Below, piece after piece: positions 20,805 through 28,171 of a stretch of DNA of 64,000 bases; position 1 is the stretch's first letter, and each line of letters begins with the position of its first letter. This DNA comes from Sphaerisporangium album (GTDB lineage: Bacteria; Actinomycetota; Actinomycetes; Streptosporangiales; Streptosporangiaceae). The position numbers were made by a program, and so were the translations under genes. The DNA is taken from assembly GCF_003323745.1 (NCBI RefSeq), contig NZ_QOIL01000005.1, positions 1 through 64,000 of the forward strand. The letters run 5' to 3'. A model generated the notes under the pieces. That model was not told the origin of the DNA. It made no database searches and saw only the letters and a list, made by a program, of their open reading frames with translations.

Positions 20805-21589
20805 CCGTTCCTCACATGGCTTACGAAAGGAGCGACCCGGCACCCGGCCTCGGCGAGCGTCTCGCGGACCCTGCGTGCCATGGGCACCGGGTTCGGGCTG
20901 TCCCCGTGGACGCAGATCGACGCCGCCCGCACCCTCAACGGCGTGCCGTCCACGGCCTCCACCGGCTCGCCCTGGACCAGGCGCAGGCAGCGCCGCGCCA
21001 CCGCCTCCGGGTCGTGCAGCACCGCGCCGGGAAGGCCGCGCGGCACCAGCGTGCCTTCCGGGGTGTAGGCGCGGTCGGCGAAGAACTCGGCGATAGGGGT
21101 GAGCCCGGCGGCCTCGGCGATGCGCAGCCATGCCGAGCCGGGCAGGCCGAGGACCGGCAGACCCGGGTCGTAGGCCCGGACCGCCGCCACGACGGCGGCG
21201 GCCTGCACCTCGTGGTGGACGATCGCGTTGTAGAGCGCGCCGTGCGGCTTGACGTACCCCACCCGGCCGCCGGCCAGGCGCGCGAACGCGTCCAGGGCGC
21301 CGATCTGGTAGATGATCTCGTCGGCCAGGTCTTCTGGCGGCACCTCGATGAAGCGGCGCCCGAAGCCCGCCAGGTCGCGGTAGCCGACCTGCGCGCCGAT
21401 CTCGACCCCGCGCGCGACGGCCGTCTCGCACGTGCGCCGCATGATCGTCGGGTCTCCCGCGTGGAATCCGCAGGCGACGTTGGCGCTGGTGACGATGGCC
21501 AGCAGCGCCTCGTCGTCGCCGAGCTCCCAGCGGCCGAACCCCTCACCGAGGTCGGAGTTGAGGTCGATCGTTTCGATCAGGCGAGACAT
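20801..21589 (-). CDS. pxpA: 5-oxoprolinase subunit PxpA (LamB/YcsF family)
   Basis: A 262-residue protein with the LamB/YcsF signature: [53 protein letters not shown] and [10 protein letters not shown]. The conserved Asp and His residues line the putative active site that acts on the phosphorylated lactam. It is the first gene of pxpABC. The promoter region is shared with the divergent GntR gene, where a FadR-type operator sits, so repression by that regulator is likely. Confidence 0.94.
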   Translation of the reverse strand: MSRLIETIDLNSDLGEGFGRWELGDDEALLAIVTSANVACGFHAGDPTIMRRTCETAVARGVEIGAQVGYRDLAGFGRRFIEVPPEDLADEIIYQIGALDAFARLAGGRVGYVKPHGALYNAIVHHEVQAAAVVAAVRAYDPGLPVLGLPGSAWLRIAEAAGLTPIAEFFADRAYTPEGTLVPRGLPGAVLHDPEAVARRCLRLVQGEPVEAVDGTPLRVRAASICVHGDSPNPVPMARRVRETLAEAGCRVAPFVSHVRNG

Positions 21590-21661
21590 GTCGTGCTCCG
21601 GGGTTCGCTGTTCTCATTCCAGTGTGGTCGTTCCGCGCGTGTGTGACACATTCAACATAAG

Positions 21662-21676
21662 GATCGTTCTACGATC
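21662..21676. promoter_or_regulatory. FadR-type GntR operator in the pxpA-gntR intergenic region
   Basis: GATCGTTCTACGATC is an inverted repeat with perfect 6-bp arms. Its core TCGTTCTACGA matches exactly the TNGTNNNACNA pattern known for FadR/FCD-subfamily GntR regulators. It lies between the divergent pxpA (start 21589) and the GntR gene (start about 21735), well placed to control both. Confidence 0.7.
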
Positions 21677-21734
21677 TGACAATAGCCTGGTGCTAAAATT
21701 CTTCCGTCCACGACAGGGAGAGGGCGGAACGGTC

Positions 21735-22424
21735 GTGATCGATAGCGCGGAGGCGGCGGCCGAACGGCTGGCCATGGATCGCGACCTGCTCGGGCGCACC
21801 AGCACGGCCGAACGCGTGGCGGCCATCCTGCGCGAGCGCATCACCGAGGGCGTCTTCGAGCCCGGCGCGCGGCTGTCGGAGGAGACGATCGGCACGGCCC
21901 TCGGCGTCTCCCGCAACACGCTGAGAGAGGCCTTCCGCCTGCTGTCCCACGAGCGGCTGCTCGTCCACCAGCTCAACCGCGGCGTGTTCGTCCGCCGCCT
22001 CACCGCCGAGGACGTCGTCGACCTGTACCGCGTCCGCAGGCTCGTCGAGTGCGCCGCGATCCGGGGCGCCGTCCCGCCCTCGCCGCAGGCGCTGGCCGCC
22101 CTGCGCGAGGCGCTCGCAGAGGCCGGGCGCGCGGCGGCGCAGGAGCGCTGGCACGACGTCGGCACCGGGAACATGCGCTTCCACCAGGCCGTCGTCGCGC
22201 TGGCGGGCAGCGAGCGGCTCGACGAGATGATGCGCCAGGTGCTCGCCGAGCTCCGGCTGACCTTCCTCGCGATGAAGAACCCGCGAGCCTTCCACGAGCC
22301 CTACATCGGGCGCAACCGCGAGATCCTCAAGCTGATCGAGGCCGGTGACGCCGGGGGAGCCGAGCGCCTGCTGGACGACTACCTCGCCGACGCCGAGGCG
22401 CAGCTCGTCCGCGCGCATTCCTGA
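21735..22424 (+). CDS. GntR-family regulator, FCD (FadR) subfamily
   Basis: About 229 residues from a GTG at 21735; the open frame extends upstream but only by antisense to pxpA. The N-terminal winged helix (about 25-95) has TSTAERVAAILRERITEGVFEPGARLSEETIGTALGVSRNTLREAFRLL. The C-terminal FCD domain (about 100-225) has conserved metal or ligand residues in NMRFHQAVV and a late EH-type RNREILKLIEAGD. It is divergent from pxpABC with a matching operator between them. It probably represses the 5-oxoprolinase operon; pyroglutamate or glutamate as effector is an inference. Confidence 0.88.
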   Translation: MIDSAEAAAERLAMDRDLLGRTSTAERVAAILRERITEGVFEPGARLSEETIGTALGVSRNTLREAFRLLSHERLLVHQLNRGVFVRRLTAEDVVDLYRVRRLVECAAIRGAVPPSPQALAALREALAEAGRAAAQERWHDVGTGNMRFHQAVVALAGSERLDEMMRQVLAELRLTFLAMKNPRAFHEPYIGRNREILKLIEAGDAGGAERLLDDYLADAEAQLVRAHS

Positions 22425-22458
22425 GCCGCCGGCGCGCCCGCGCGGGTAGGGGACCCTC

Positions 22459-22941
22459 ATGAGAGTGGTGGCGTTGTCGGACACCCACGCCCCGAGGCGG
22501 TGGAAGGCGTGCCCGCCCAGGGTGGCCGAGTACCTGCGCGGGGCCGACGTGATCCTGCACGCCGGGGACGTGTGCACGGCGTCGGTGCTGGACGAGCTGG
22601 CCGCCTACGCGCCCGTCCACGTCGTCAAGGGCAACAACGACGGCCCTGACATCCTCGCCCCCGAGACCCTGGAGCTGGACCTCGACGGGCTGCCGGTCGC
22701 GATGATCCACGACAGCGGCGCGGCGGCGGGCCGCTGGGCGCGCATGCGGCGGCGTTTCCCCGGCGCGCGGCTCGTCGTCTTCGGCCACTCGCACATTCCG
22801 CTCGACCACGAGGAGCAGGGCCTGCGCATCTTCAACCCCGGCTCGCCGACCGACCGCCGCCGCCAGCCGCACGGCACGATCGGCCTGCTCAGCGTCGAGC
22901 GCGGGCGCCTGCTGTCGGCCGAGATCGTGCCCGTGACCTGA
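22459..22941 (+). CDS. YfcE/MJ0936-type metallophosphoesterase
   Basis: A 160-residue calcineurin-like phosphoesterase. Metal-binding motifs are D8-x-H10 (LSDTH), HAGD near residue 37, KGNND, and FGHSH with the final His pair. The protein is short, as in YfcE/MJ0936 enzymes that hydrolyse phosphodiesters in vitro. The natural substrate is unknown. It begins 34 bp after the GntR gene on the same strand and may be co-transcribed, though no functional link is evident. Confidence 0.9.
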   Translation: MRVVALSDTHAPRRWKACPPRVAEYLRGADVILHAGDVCTASVLDELAAYAPVHVVKGNNDGPDILAPETLELDLDGLPVAMIHDSGAAAGRWARMRRRFPGARLVVFGHSHIPLDHEEQGLRIFNPGSPTDRRRQPHGTIGLLSVERGRLLSAEIVPVT

Positions 22942-23150
22942 GGGCGCGGCGTCGGCGGGGGTCCGTGGTCCGCGCGGTCCTTCCGGGCGGATGAAATCGG
23001 GGGTGTCAATTCGCGCATTCAGTCGCGTGGCGGCGCGGTCATTACCGCGGCGGGGTTGATTCCGAGTTACGCGCGGGTGTGCGCGGCGCGTTATTTCGGC
23101 GACGGGCGGCCGTCCGAGCCGGACGCCCAATAGGGGGCCCAAAAGAAAGA

Positions 23151-23176
23151 ACGGCCGGAGCCTCCGCTCCAGCCGT
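23151..23176 (-). terminator. Intrinsic terminator of the small exported-protein gene
   Basis: An 11-bp stem with one mismatch (ACGGCCGGAGC with GCTCCAGCCGT) and a CTCC loop is followed on the minus strand by TTCTTTCTTTT. This is a near-canonical intrinsic terminator, 26 bases past the stop of the 63-residue gene, and supports that gene being real. Confidence 0.8.
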
Positions 23177-23202
23177 CTCGTCCTGTCCGCCCGATCAGGC
23201 GA

Positions 23203-23394
23203 TCATCCCCAGGGGGTGTTGCCGTTCTGCGTCGGCGTGGGGGTGGGGGTCGCGGTGGTGCCGTCGGCGAGGTTCACGACCGCGGTGGGCTGGGCACTTG
23301 CGACGATGGCCGTCGTCGTGAGGGCGGCGCCGCCGGTGGCGATGGCCGCGAGAACGATGATCCGGGTGGCGGTGGTCTTGATGTGGTTCCTCAT
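23203..23394 (-). CDS. Small exported or membrane-anchored peptide, unknown function
   Basis: A 63-residue product. Residues about 4-35 form a positively charged start followed by a hydrophobic helix ending in AQP (TRIIVLAAIATGGAALTTTAIVASA), which reads as a signal peptide. The mature part is only about 28 residues, Thr/Pro-rich (TPTPTPTQNGNTPWG). GAGGGG lies 9 bases before the ATG and a good intrinsic terminator follows the stop, so it is probably a genuine monocistronic gene. I do not recognise the family; it could be a secreted signalling or surface peptide. Confidence 0.65.
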   Translation of the reverse strand: MRNHIKTTATRIIVLAAIATGGAALTTTAIVASAQPTAVVNLADGTTATPTPTPTQNGNTPWG

Positions 23395-23713
23395 CGGGCT
23401 GACCCCTCGTCTGTGGCCGGTGGCTCACGTCAGTGCCGTTTTCCTGCTCGCAATGACGAAGTTATTAGGGGTCGCTATCCAGGCTCTATCGGCATGCTTC
23501 TGCGGCGCCGGGGCCCATGGGGGTTCTTCGATAGCGGCATTCCGCGCAGTACGGATGGGATTATTGGGAAAAGGTGGGCTCCTGTGACTGCGGAGGCGGT
23601 CATTCGGGCGACCGGTGCGGCGTCCCGGGGACGGGTCGCGGCCGCGCGCGTCAGGCGAGGGGCGGCGCGACGATAGTGATCTTCGGGGGGCGGGGCCGCG
23701 GGGGCCGCCGGGA
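23395..23713. other. Intergenic region, no gene seen
   Basis: The 319 bases between two small minus-strand genes contain open frames in several phases but none with a ribosome site and family-like sequence. The left part must hold the promoter of the 63-residue gene; I cannot pick out a convincing core promoter. Confidence 0.4.
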
Positions 23714-23965
23714 TCAGAACCCGACGCCTCGGTCGGACTTGAAGGGGCCCAGCCACGCCAGGACGACGCTTCCGAAATTCACCAGAATGGTGTGCGGCGG
23801 CCGGTTCGCCGTCTCGCTGACCAGAAGCCTGACCACCGCCCCGTCCTGCATCCACGAGGCGAGGTCGTCCTCGCTGGGCTGGTCACCGTGCAGGCGGAGC
23901 ATCTGGTCGTGGGCCTGCCCGGTCATGCGGATGTGCAGTTCGCACGTGGGGTCGGTGTCCGCCAT
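23714..23965 (-). CDS. Small hypothetical protein (83 aa)
   Basis: The product starts MADTDPTCELHIRMTGQAHD and continues with an acidic helix and a hydrophobic strand (TILVNFGSVVLAWLG). No motif, signal peptide or membrane span is clear. The predicted mix of strands and helices suggests a small soluble domain. The ribosome site is weak (GGACGG). I do not recognise it. Codon use matches neighbouring genes, and no better frame covers the region, so I keep it as a probable gene. Confidence 0.5.
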   Translation of the reverse strand: MADTDPTCELHIRMTGQAHDQMLRLHGDQPSEDDLASWMQDGAVVRLLVSETANRPPHTILVNFGSVVLAWLGPFKSDRGVGF

Positions 23966-24075
23966 GGATGACCGTCCGGGTGATATCGACCGCGCTGGAA
24001 ATGACCGGCGTGGAACCCAGCGTACTCTCCGCCGAATCGGTACCCAAGCGACACCCCTATCGATGAACGGCGAAA

Positions 24076-24118
24076 GAGCTTAAAAGCTCCTGATCTATCC
24101 CTGTGACCCCTATAGGGG
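24076..24118 (+). promoter_or_regulatory. Two short palindromes upstream of the membrane-protein gene
   Basis: GAGCTT-AA-AAGCTC (24076-24089) and the perfect palindrome CCCCTATAGGGG (24107-24118) lie in an AT-richer stretch about 110-155 bp before the ATG at 24231. They could be operator sites or part of the leader. No regulator can be assigned. Confidence 0.4.
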
Positions 24119-24230
24119 GATATTTCCTTGACGATGCCCATCCTCGATCGCAAAGTCACAGGGGAACTGATCGCCCATCGGTATCCAGCCTCCCCGACTC
24201 CCCTGACCTTCGATCTTGTGAGGGTGCGTC

Positions 24231-25175
24231 ATGACGTTGACCGAAGCCGCCGACAGCCACCGTTCCCCCGATTCCCCCGCCGTCGCCGCCCGAAGCCGGG
24301 CCCGTCTCGTCCTCCTCAGCGTCCTCGCCGGCGCGGTCGCCGCCTCCCTGTGGTCCTTCCACTTCGTCGACAGCGTCATCGGCGACAACGTCGCCAACAC
24401 CCTGCTCGGCTACGACGCCAAGGGCACCGCCATCACCGGCGTCGTCGCCGGGGCGATCTTCGCGTTCGTGTCCGGGCTGGCCGGCACGTTCACCGCCTGC
24501 AACGTGGCCGCGTTCGGCGCGGTGATCCCGCTGGTCCGCGAGGGCGCGTCCTGGCGTGCCCGCCTGCGTGAGACGCTGCGCCCGCTCAGCCGCCTCGCCC
24601 TCGGCATGATCGTCGTCAGCGGGGTGTACGGCGCCGTCGGGGCGCTCCTCGGCGAACGCCTGCCGCAGCTCTCCCAGGCGACGGTCGGCGACGGCCTGCC
24701 CGTGCGGCTGCTCCAGGCGTCCGTGGTCTTCGGGCTGGTCGGGCTGGCCTTCATCTGGCTCGGCCTGGCCTCGCTGAAGATCGTGCCCGATCCACTGGCG
24801 GGGCTGGAGCGCCGCTACCCGAACGTGCGCCTGGTCGTGCTGGGCGCGCTGGTCGGCGGCTTCCTCATCGGCCGTCCGTTCCCGCTGTTCCACAAGTTGT
24901 TCGAGTACGCCGCCGAGATCCACAATCCCCTGTACGGGGCCGCGGTGTTCATCCTGCAGTCCCTCGGCAACATCGTCGTGATGGCGGTGCTCTTCGCCGT
25001 CCTCATGCTCGCCGCCCGCGGCCGCTTCCCCCGGTGGCTGGCGGCCAGTCCCGGACGCCTGGCGACGGTCGGGGCGGTCGCCTTCCTCGTCGCGGGCTCG
25101 TTCACCCTGATCTACTGGGACATCCGCCTGCCGTCGATGTTCGGCTACGGCTGGTATCCGGTCGTCCCCTGGTAG
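24231..25175 (+). CDS. Polytopic membrane protein, CcdA/DsbD-like architecture suspected
   Basis: A 314-residue protein with about seven predicted membrane helices. The segment AFVSGLAGTFTACNVAAFGAV near residue 82 recalls the G-x-x-S/T-x-C helix of CcdA/DsbD or related exporters, with a second glycine-rich, proline-containing helix later (LVGGFLIGRPFPLFHKLFEY). Only one Cys is in the first motif and no partner Cys is obvious in the second, so thiol-disulfide electron transfer is doubtful. The ATG has GAGGG 7 bases upstream. Its 3' end overlaps the convergent MEDS gene by 31 bp. Confidence 0.6.
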   Translation: MTLTEAADSHRSPDSPAVAARSRARLVLLSVLAGAVAASLWSFHFVDSVIGDNVANTLLGYDAKGTAITGVVAGAIFAFVSGLAGTFTACNVAAFGAVIPLVREGASWRARLRETLRPLSRLALGMIVVSGVYGAVGALLGERLPQLSQATVGDGLPVRLLQASVVFGLVGLAFIWLGLASLKIVPDPLAGLERRYPNVRLVVLGALVGGFLIGRPFPLFHKLFEYAAEIHNPLYGAAVFILQSLGNIVVMAVLFAVLMLAARGRFPRWLAASPGRLATVGAVAFLVAGSFTLIYWDIRLPSMFGYGWYPVVPW

Positions 25176-26128
25176 GTCCTCGCGAGATCGAAGTGCAGGC
25201 GCACGCTGGTGCCCGAAGGGCGATGGTGGATTCGCACCAGATCGGCCAGCTCGTTGACGATGACCAGGCCGCGGCCCCGCGTGGTGTGGTCCGGCGGGGG
25301 GATCCGCCCGGCGAGTGGGTCGGTGAGGAGCCCCGAGTCGTCCAGCTGGCACACCAGCGTGCCGTCTTCGAGCCAGACCGTCACCGTTCCGGGTCCGCAG
25401 GTGTACTCGGCGGTGTTGGTCGCCAGCTCGTTCATCGCGATGAGAAGATCGCCGACGCGGCGCTCGTCCAGCCCCGCGGCCGCGCCGCAGTCGGCGAGGA
25501 AGGCGCGCACGCCCGGGAGCCCGCCCGTGCCGTTGAAGGTGTGGGACGCGGCGTGCGGCGGGGGCGCGGGCAGCGGCTCGTCGAACAGGGCGGCGGTCTC
25601 CACGGGGTCGGTGTAGCCGGGGCTCGGCCACGTGCTCGCCGCGTCCTGGAGTATGGGGTGCGTGCGCTCGGCGTCGGCGAGCGCGTGCTCCTCCAGCGCC
25701 GTGACGTCGTAGGGGCAGAGGATGGTCGCCTCACGGCCGGCGAAGGCGGCGTTGATCAGGGCCTCGTGCGCGGCGCAGGCCGGGTACTCCAGCTCGGTGC
25801 GGCCCTTCCAGATCGGCTCCCCGATGATCCAGACGCGGCGCCCGGGGTGCGCGTGCGCGAAGGCCAGCAGCACCGACGGGATGATGCGGCCGGGGTTGCG
25901 GCCCGCGACCGCCATGTCCGCGAACACGACGCCGCCGGCGTCGTCGCCGAGCCGTGCGCGGATCGCCTCGCCGCCGCCGGGCACGGCCACCATGGCCGGG
26001 TCGCCGAGCGCCAGCGCCTCCCGCAGGAACGCCGCGCAGAGCGACGTGTGCTCGATCTCGTCGCGGTAGAACAGCCCTACGTGCCGGAACGGTTCCACGG
26101 ACGCCCGTTCCGGTGATGACCGCGTCAC
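25145..26128 (-). CDS. MEDS-domain / HATPase anti-sigma-type regulator
   Basis: A 327-residue cytoplasmic protein. The N-terminal MEDS-type domain (about 1-185) opens FRHVGLFYRDEIEH and contains VFADM, PGRIIPSVL, VWIIGEPIW and LCPYDVTAL. The C-terminal HATPase_c_2 domain (about 200-320) has MNELATNTAEY (N box), a DDSG G1-like loop and RGRGLVIVNELADLV. This pairing occurs in actinomycete sensor/anti-sigma regulators of stress responses. The start is GTG, overlapping the stop of an upstream 32-codon frame by GTGA. It is convergent with, and overlaps by 31 bp, the membrane-protein gene. Confidence 0.85.
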   Translation of the reverse strand: MTRSSPERASVEPFRHVGLFYRDEIEHTSLCAAFLREALALGDPAMVAVPGGGEAIRARLGDDAGGVVFADMAVAGRNPGRIIPSVLLAFAHAHPGRRVWIIGEPIWKGRTELEYPACAAHEALINAAFAGREATILCPYDVTALEEHALADAERTHPILQDAASTWPSPGYTDPVETAALFDEPLPAPPPHAASHTFNGTGGLPGVRAFLADCGAAAGLDERRVGDLLIAMNELATNTAEYTCGPGTVTVWLEDGTLVCQLDDSGLLTDPLAGRIPPPDHTTRGRGLVIVNELADLVRIHHRPSGTSVRLHFDLARTYQGTTGYQP

Positions 26129-26223
26129 AGCGGTTCGCCCGCCATGGCGGTGACGCGGGCCTCCCGCGCCTCGGTCTGCCGCAGACGCTCCTCGCCGGGA
26201 AACGCCCTCGTCGTCCAGCTCAT
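26125..26223 (-). CDS. Possible 32-residue upstream ORF coupled to the MEDS gene
   Basis: A short frame runs from ATG 26221-26223 (MSWTTRAFPGEERLRQTEAR and 12 more residues) to a TGA that overlaps the GTG start of the MEDS gene as GTGA. The ribosome site is weak (GGTAGGCG). The product is charged and helical with no recognisable domain. The coupling geometry, the same as between other co-translated genes in this window, suggests it is translated, perhaps mainly to deliver ribosomes to the downstream start. Confidence 0.4.
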   Translation of the reverse strand: MSWTTRAFPGEERLRQTEAREARVTAMAGEPL

Positions 26224-26410
26224 TCGCCTACCACCCTGTAGTCCCGCATATGCACTTCCCCGTGCCGCGGTGATTTCACGCCGGCGGCCTCTCGATCACG
26301 CGAACGGGTGGCGACGGGTGATGGACCTCCCTTTCCTCCCAAGTGAACCCCACTTGTCCCGCTTTAGGCAAAGCACACAGGGGGAGGCCCTTGTCATGAC
26401 CTGCTCGCGT

Positions 26411-26435
26411 CCGTATATTCGGAGACGAGTACTCG
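26411..26435 (+). promoter_or_regulatory. Candidate PadR operator
   Basis: CCGTATATTCGG (10 of 12 palindromic) and the perfect palindrome CGAGTACTCG lie close together and end 15 bp before the padR ATG. Their position over the likely promoter suits autorepression. Confidence 0.5.
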
Positions 26436-26450
26436 GCTACGGGGGTCAGG

Positions 26451-27095
26451 ATGGCGAAGAAACGCAAGGTCGGCAACATGCTGGCGCTCGCCATCCTCTC
26501 CGTGATCGTCCAGAGGCCGATGCATCCCTACGAGATGGCCTCGCTGCTGCGCGAACGCGGCAAAGACCAGGACATGGACATCAAATGGGGGTCGCTCTAC
26601 ACCGTCGTCGGCAACATGGAGAAGCACGGCCTCATCGCGGCGGTGGAGACCCGGAAGCAGGGCGGCCGGCCCGAGAGGACGACGTACCGCATCACCGACG
26701 CCGGTCGCGAGGAGTACGCGGACTGGACCCGCGAGCTGCTCGCCACCCCCGAGGTGGAGCACCCGAAGTTCGCCGCCGCCCTGTCCGTCTGCGGCGTCCT
26801 CGGGCCGGACGAGGTGATCAGGCTGCTCCGGCACCGGCTCCGGCTGCTGGAGGAGCGGCTCGCGGGCGACCGCGAGGCGATGGCCGGTCACCTCCGCACG
26901 GTTTCGCGGATGTTCCTGGTCGAGGCGGAGTACGGCCTGGCCATGCTTGAGGCGGAGGTGTCCTGGATCCGCTCGCTGCTCGACGAGCTCGTCTCCGGAT
27001 CGTTCCCGGGCGTCGACCAGTGGCGGTCGTGGTTCGAGACGGGGGAGCCGCCGCCCGACCTGGCGGAGATGACCGAAAGGACCGGCGAGCGATGA
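26451..27095 (+). CDS. PadR-family transcriptional regulator
   Basis: A 214-residue PadR protein of the longer subfamily. The winged helix (about 10-85) has LALAILSVIVQRPMHPYEMASLLRERG, IKWGSLYTVVGNMEKHGLIAAVETR and GGRPERTTYRITDAGREEY. The C-terminal half (about 90-190) forms the long-helix dimerisation region. PadR repressors usually control a neighbouring gene and themselves in response to small toxic compounds. The downstream methyltransferase is the likely neighbour target, although a hairpin lies between them. The start follows GGGGGTCAGG. Confidence 0.9.
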   Translation: MAKKRKVGNMLALAILSVIVQRPMHPYEMASLLRERGKDQDMDIKWGSLYTVVGNMEKHGLIAAVETRKQGGRPERTTYRITDAGREEYADWTRELLATPEVEHPKFAAALSVCGVLGPDEVIRLLRHRLRLLEERLAGDREAMAGHLRTVSRMFLVEAEYGLAMLEAEVSWIRSLLDELVSGSFPGVDQWRSWFETGEPPPDLAEMTERTGER

Positions 27096-27113
27096 CGCGC
27101 CGGTGAACGGCCC

Positions 27114-27142
27114 CCGGCGGGGTGCTGCAACACCACCGCCGG
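27114..27142 (+). terminator. Hairpin between padR and the methyltransferase gene
   Basis: CCGGCGGGGTG pairs with CACCACCGCCGG (one bulge) around a CTGCAA loop, 18 bases after the padR stop. It may partly terminate padR transcription. Confidence 0.55.
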
Positions 27143-27266
27143 AGGCCTCGACCTCGAACCGACGCCCACGGAAGGCAAGCCCGGCCACGAGGTGGCACCC
27201 GCAAGGATAGCCGGGCGGATTTCGCGGGCCGGTTCGGACGACACCAGATCCGAAACCGGAGAGATC

Positions 27267-27953
27267 ATGAAAGACACGCACACCAGAGAAGCGCGCACCA
27301 ACACCCAGGCCCGCCAGATGGAAGGGCGGATGGCGCGGTGGTACGCCCGCCAGCGCGCCTCCGCGGCACAGCTCGCCGAGACCCGGGAGTTCGCCGCCCG
27401 GCTGACCGGCGTACTGCCGCGCGGGGCCGACATCCTGGAGGTCGCCCCCGGCCCGGGGTACCTCGCGGTCGAGATGGCCAGGCTCGGGTACCGGGTGAGC
27501 GGGCTGGACAGCAGCCACTCGTTCGTCGAGATCGCGAGCGAGAACGCCAGGAAGGCGGGGGCCGACGTCACCTTCCACCACGGTGACGCGGCCGAGCTGC
27601 CGTTCGGCGACGAGACCTTCGACCTGGTCGTCTGCGCGGCGGCGTTCAAGAACTTCGGGCGGCCGCTCGACGCCCTCAACGAGATGCACCGCGTCCTGCG
27701 CCCGGGGGCGACGGCCTTCATCAACGACATGAACCGGGCCTCCTCGCCGGAGGACATCGACGAGGAGGTGCGGCGGATGGGCCTCAACGCGGTGAACTCG
27801 TTCATGACGAAGGTCCCGCTCGTGTGGCTGCGCCGCCGCGCCTACTCGCCCGCGCTCTTCCGCCGCCTCGCCGCCCAGAGCGCGTTCCGCACCTGCGAGA
27901 TCCAGACCGAGGGCATCAGCCTGAACATCGTGCTGACCAAGCACGAGGAGTGA
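27267..27953 (+). CDS. Class I SAM-dependent methyltransferase
   Basis: A 228-residue protein from the ATG at 27267, which has GGAGAG 3-8 bases upstream. Motif I is ILEVAPGPGYLAVEMARLG, an acidic residue ends strand two (VSGLDSS), then GDAAELPFGDETFDLVVCAAAFKNFG and the MHRVLRPGATAFINDM post-motif follow. The variant motif I with APGPG occurs in UbiE/COQ5-like and antibiotic-modifying enzymes. The substrate is unknown. Located behind a padR gene, it may modify a compound sensed by that regulator (inference). Confidence 0.88.
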   Translation: MKDTHTREARTNTQARQMEGRMARWYARQRASAAQLAETREFAARLTGVLPRGADILEVAPGPGYLAVEMARLGYRVSGLDSSHSFVEIASENARKAGADVTFHHGDAAELPFGDETFDLVVCAAAFKNFGRPLDALNEMHRVLRPGATAFINDMNRASSPEDIDEEVRRMGLNAVNSFMTKVPLVWLRRRAYSPALFRRLAAQSAFRTCEIQTEGISLNIVLTKHEE

Positions 27954-27969
27954 CCCGATGAATGACGGC

Positions 27970-28004
27970 GGCTGTCCGGCTCGTCTCCCACGTTTCGGAC
28001 AGCC
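27970..28004 (+). terminator. Terminator hairpin of the methyltransferase gene
   Basis: GGCTGTCCG (27970-27978) pairs perfectly with CGGACAGCC (27996-28004), with weaker flanking pairing, 16 bases after the stop codon. Confidence 0.7.
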
Positions 28005-28134
28005 GTCGCCTCCGGGGTGCTCACGTGATCGCGGTGTAACCGGCGCGTGGACCGACGCGCGTACCCCTGTAAATCGACCCACCACCCCTATGAACCCGTT
28101 CTACACCCCGTGAACCGGCAGGCGCGCACGGTAA

Positions 28135-28164
28135 TTGCCGATGCCGGGATCTCCCCCCTATGCT
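28135..28164 (+). promoter_or_regulatory. Leaderless promoter of the MetE-like gene
   Basis: TTGCCG (28135-28140) and TATGCT (28159-28164) are 18 bp apart, and the ATG at 28172 follows 7 bases after the -10. The upstream in-frame ATG at 28160 lies inside this -10 hexamer and so should not be the real start. Confidence 0.6.
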
Positions 28165-28171
28165 CCACCTC

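Noticed and set aside
20184-21431. PxpB frame extended to 415 residues
   Set aside because: The added N-terminus is a shadow of pxpA. The ATG at 20804 in an ATGA overlap gives the normal KipI length.
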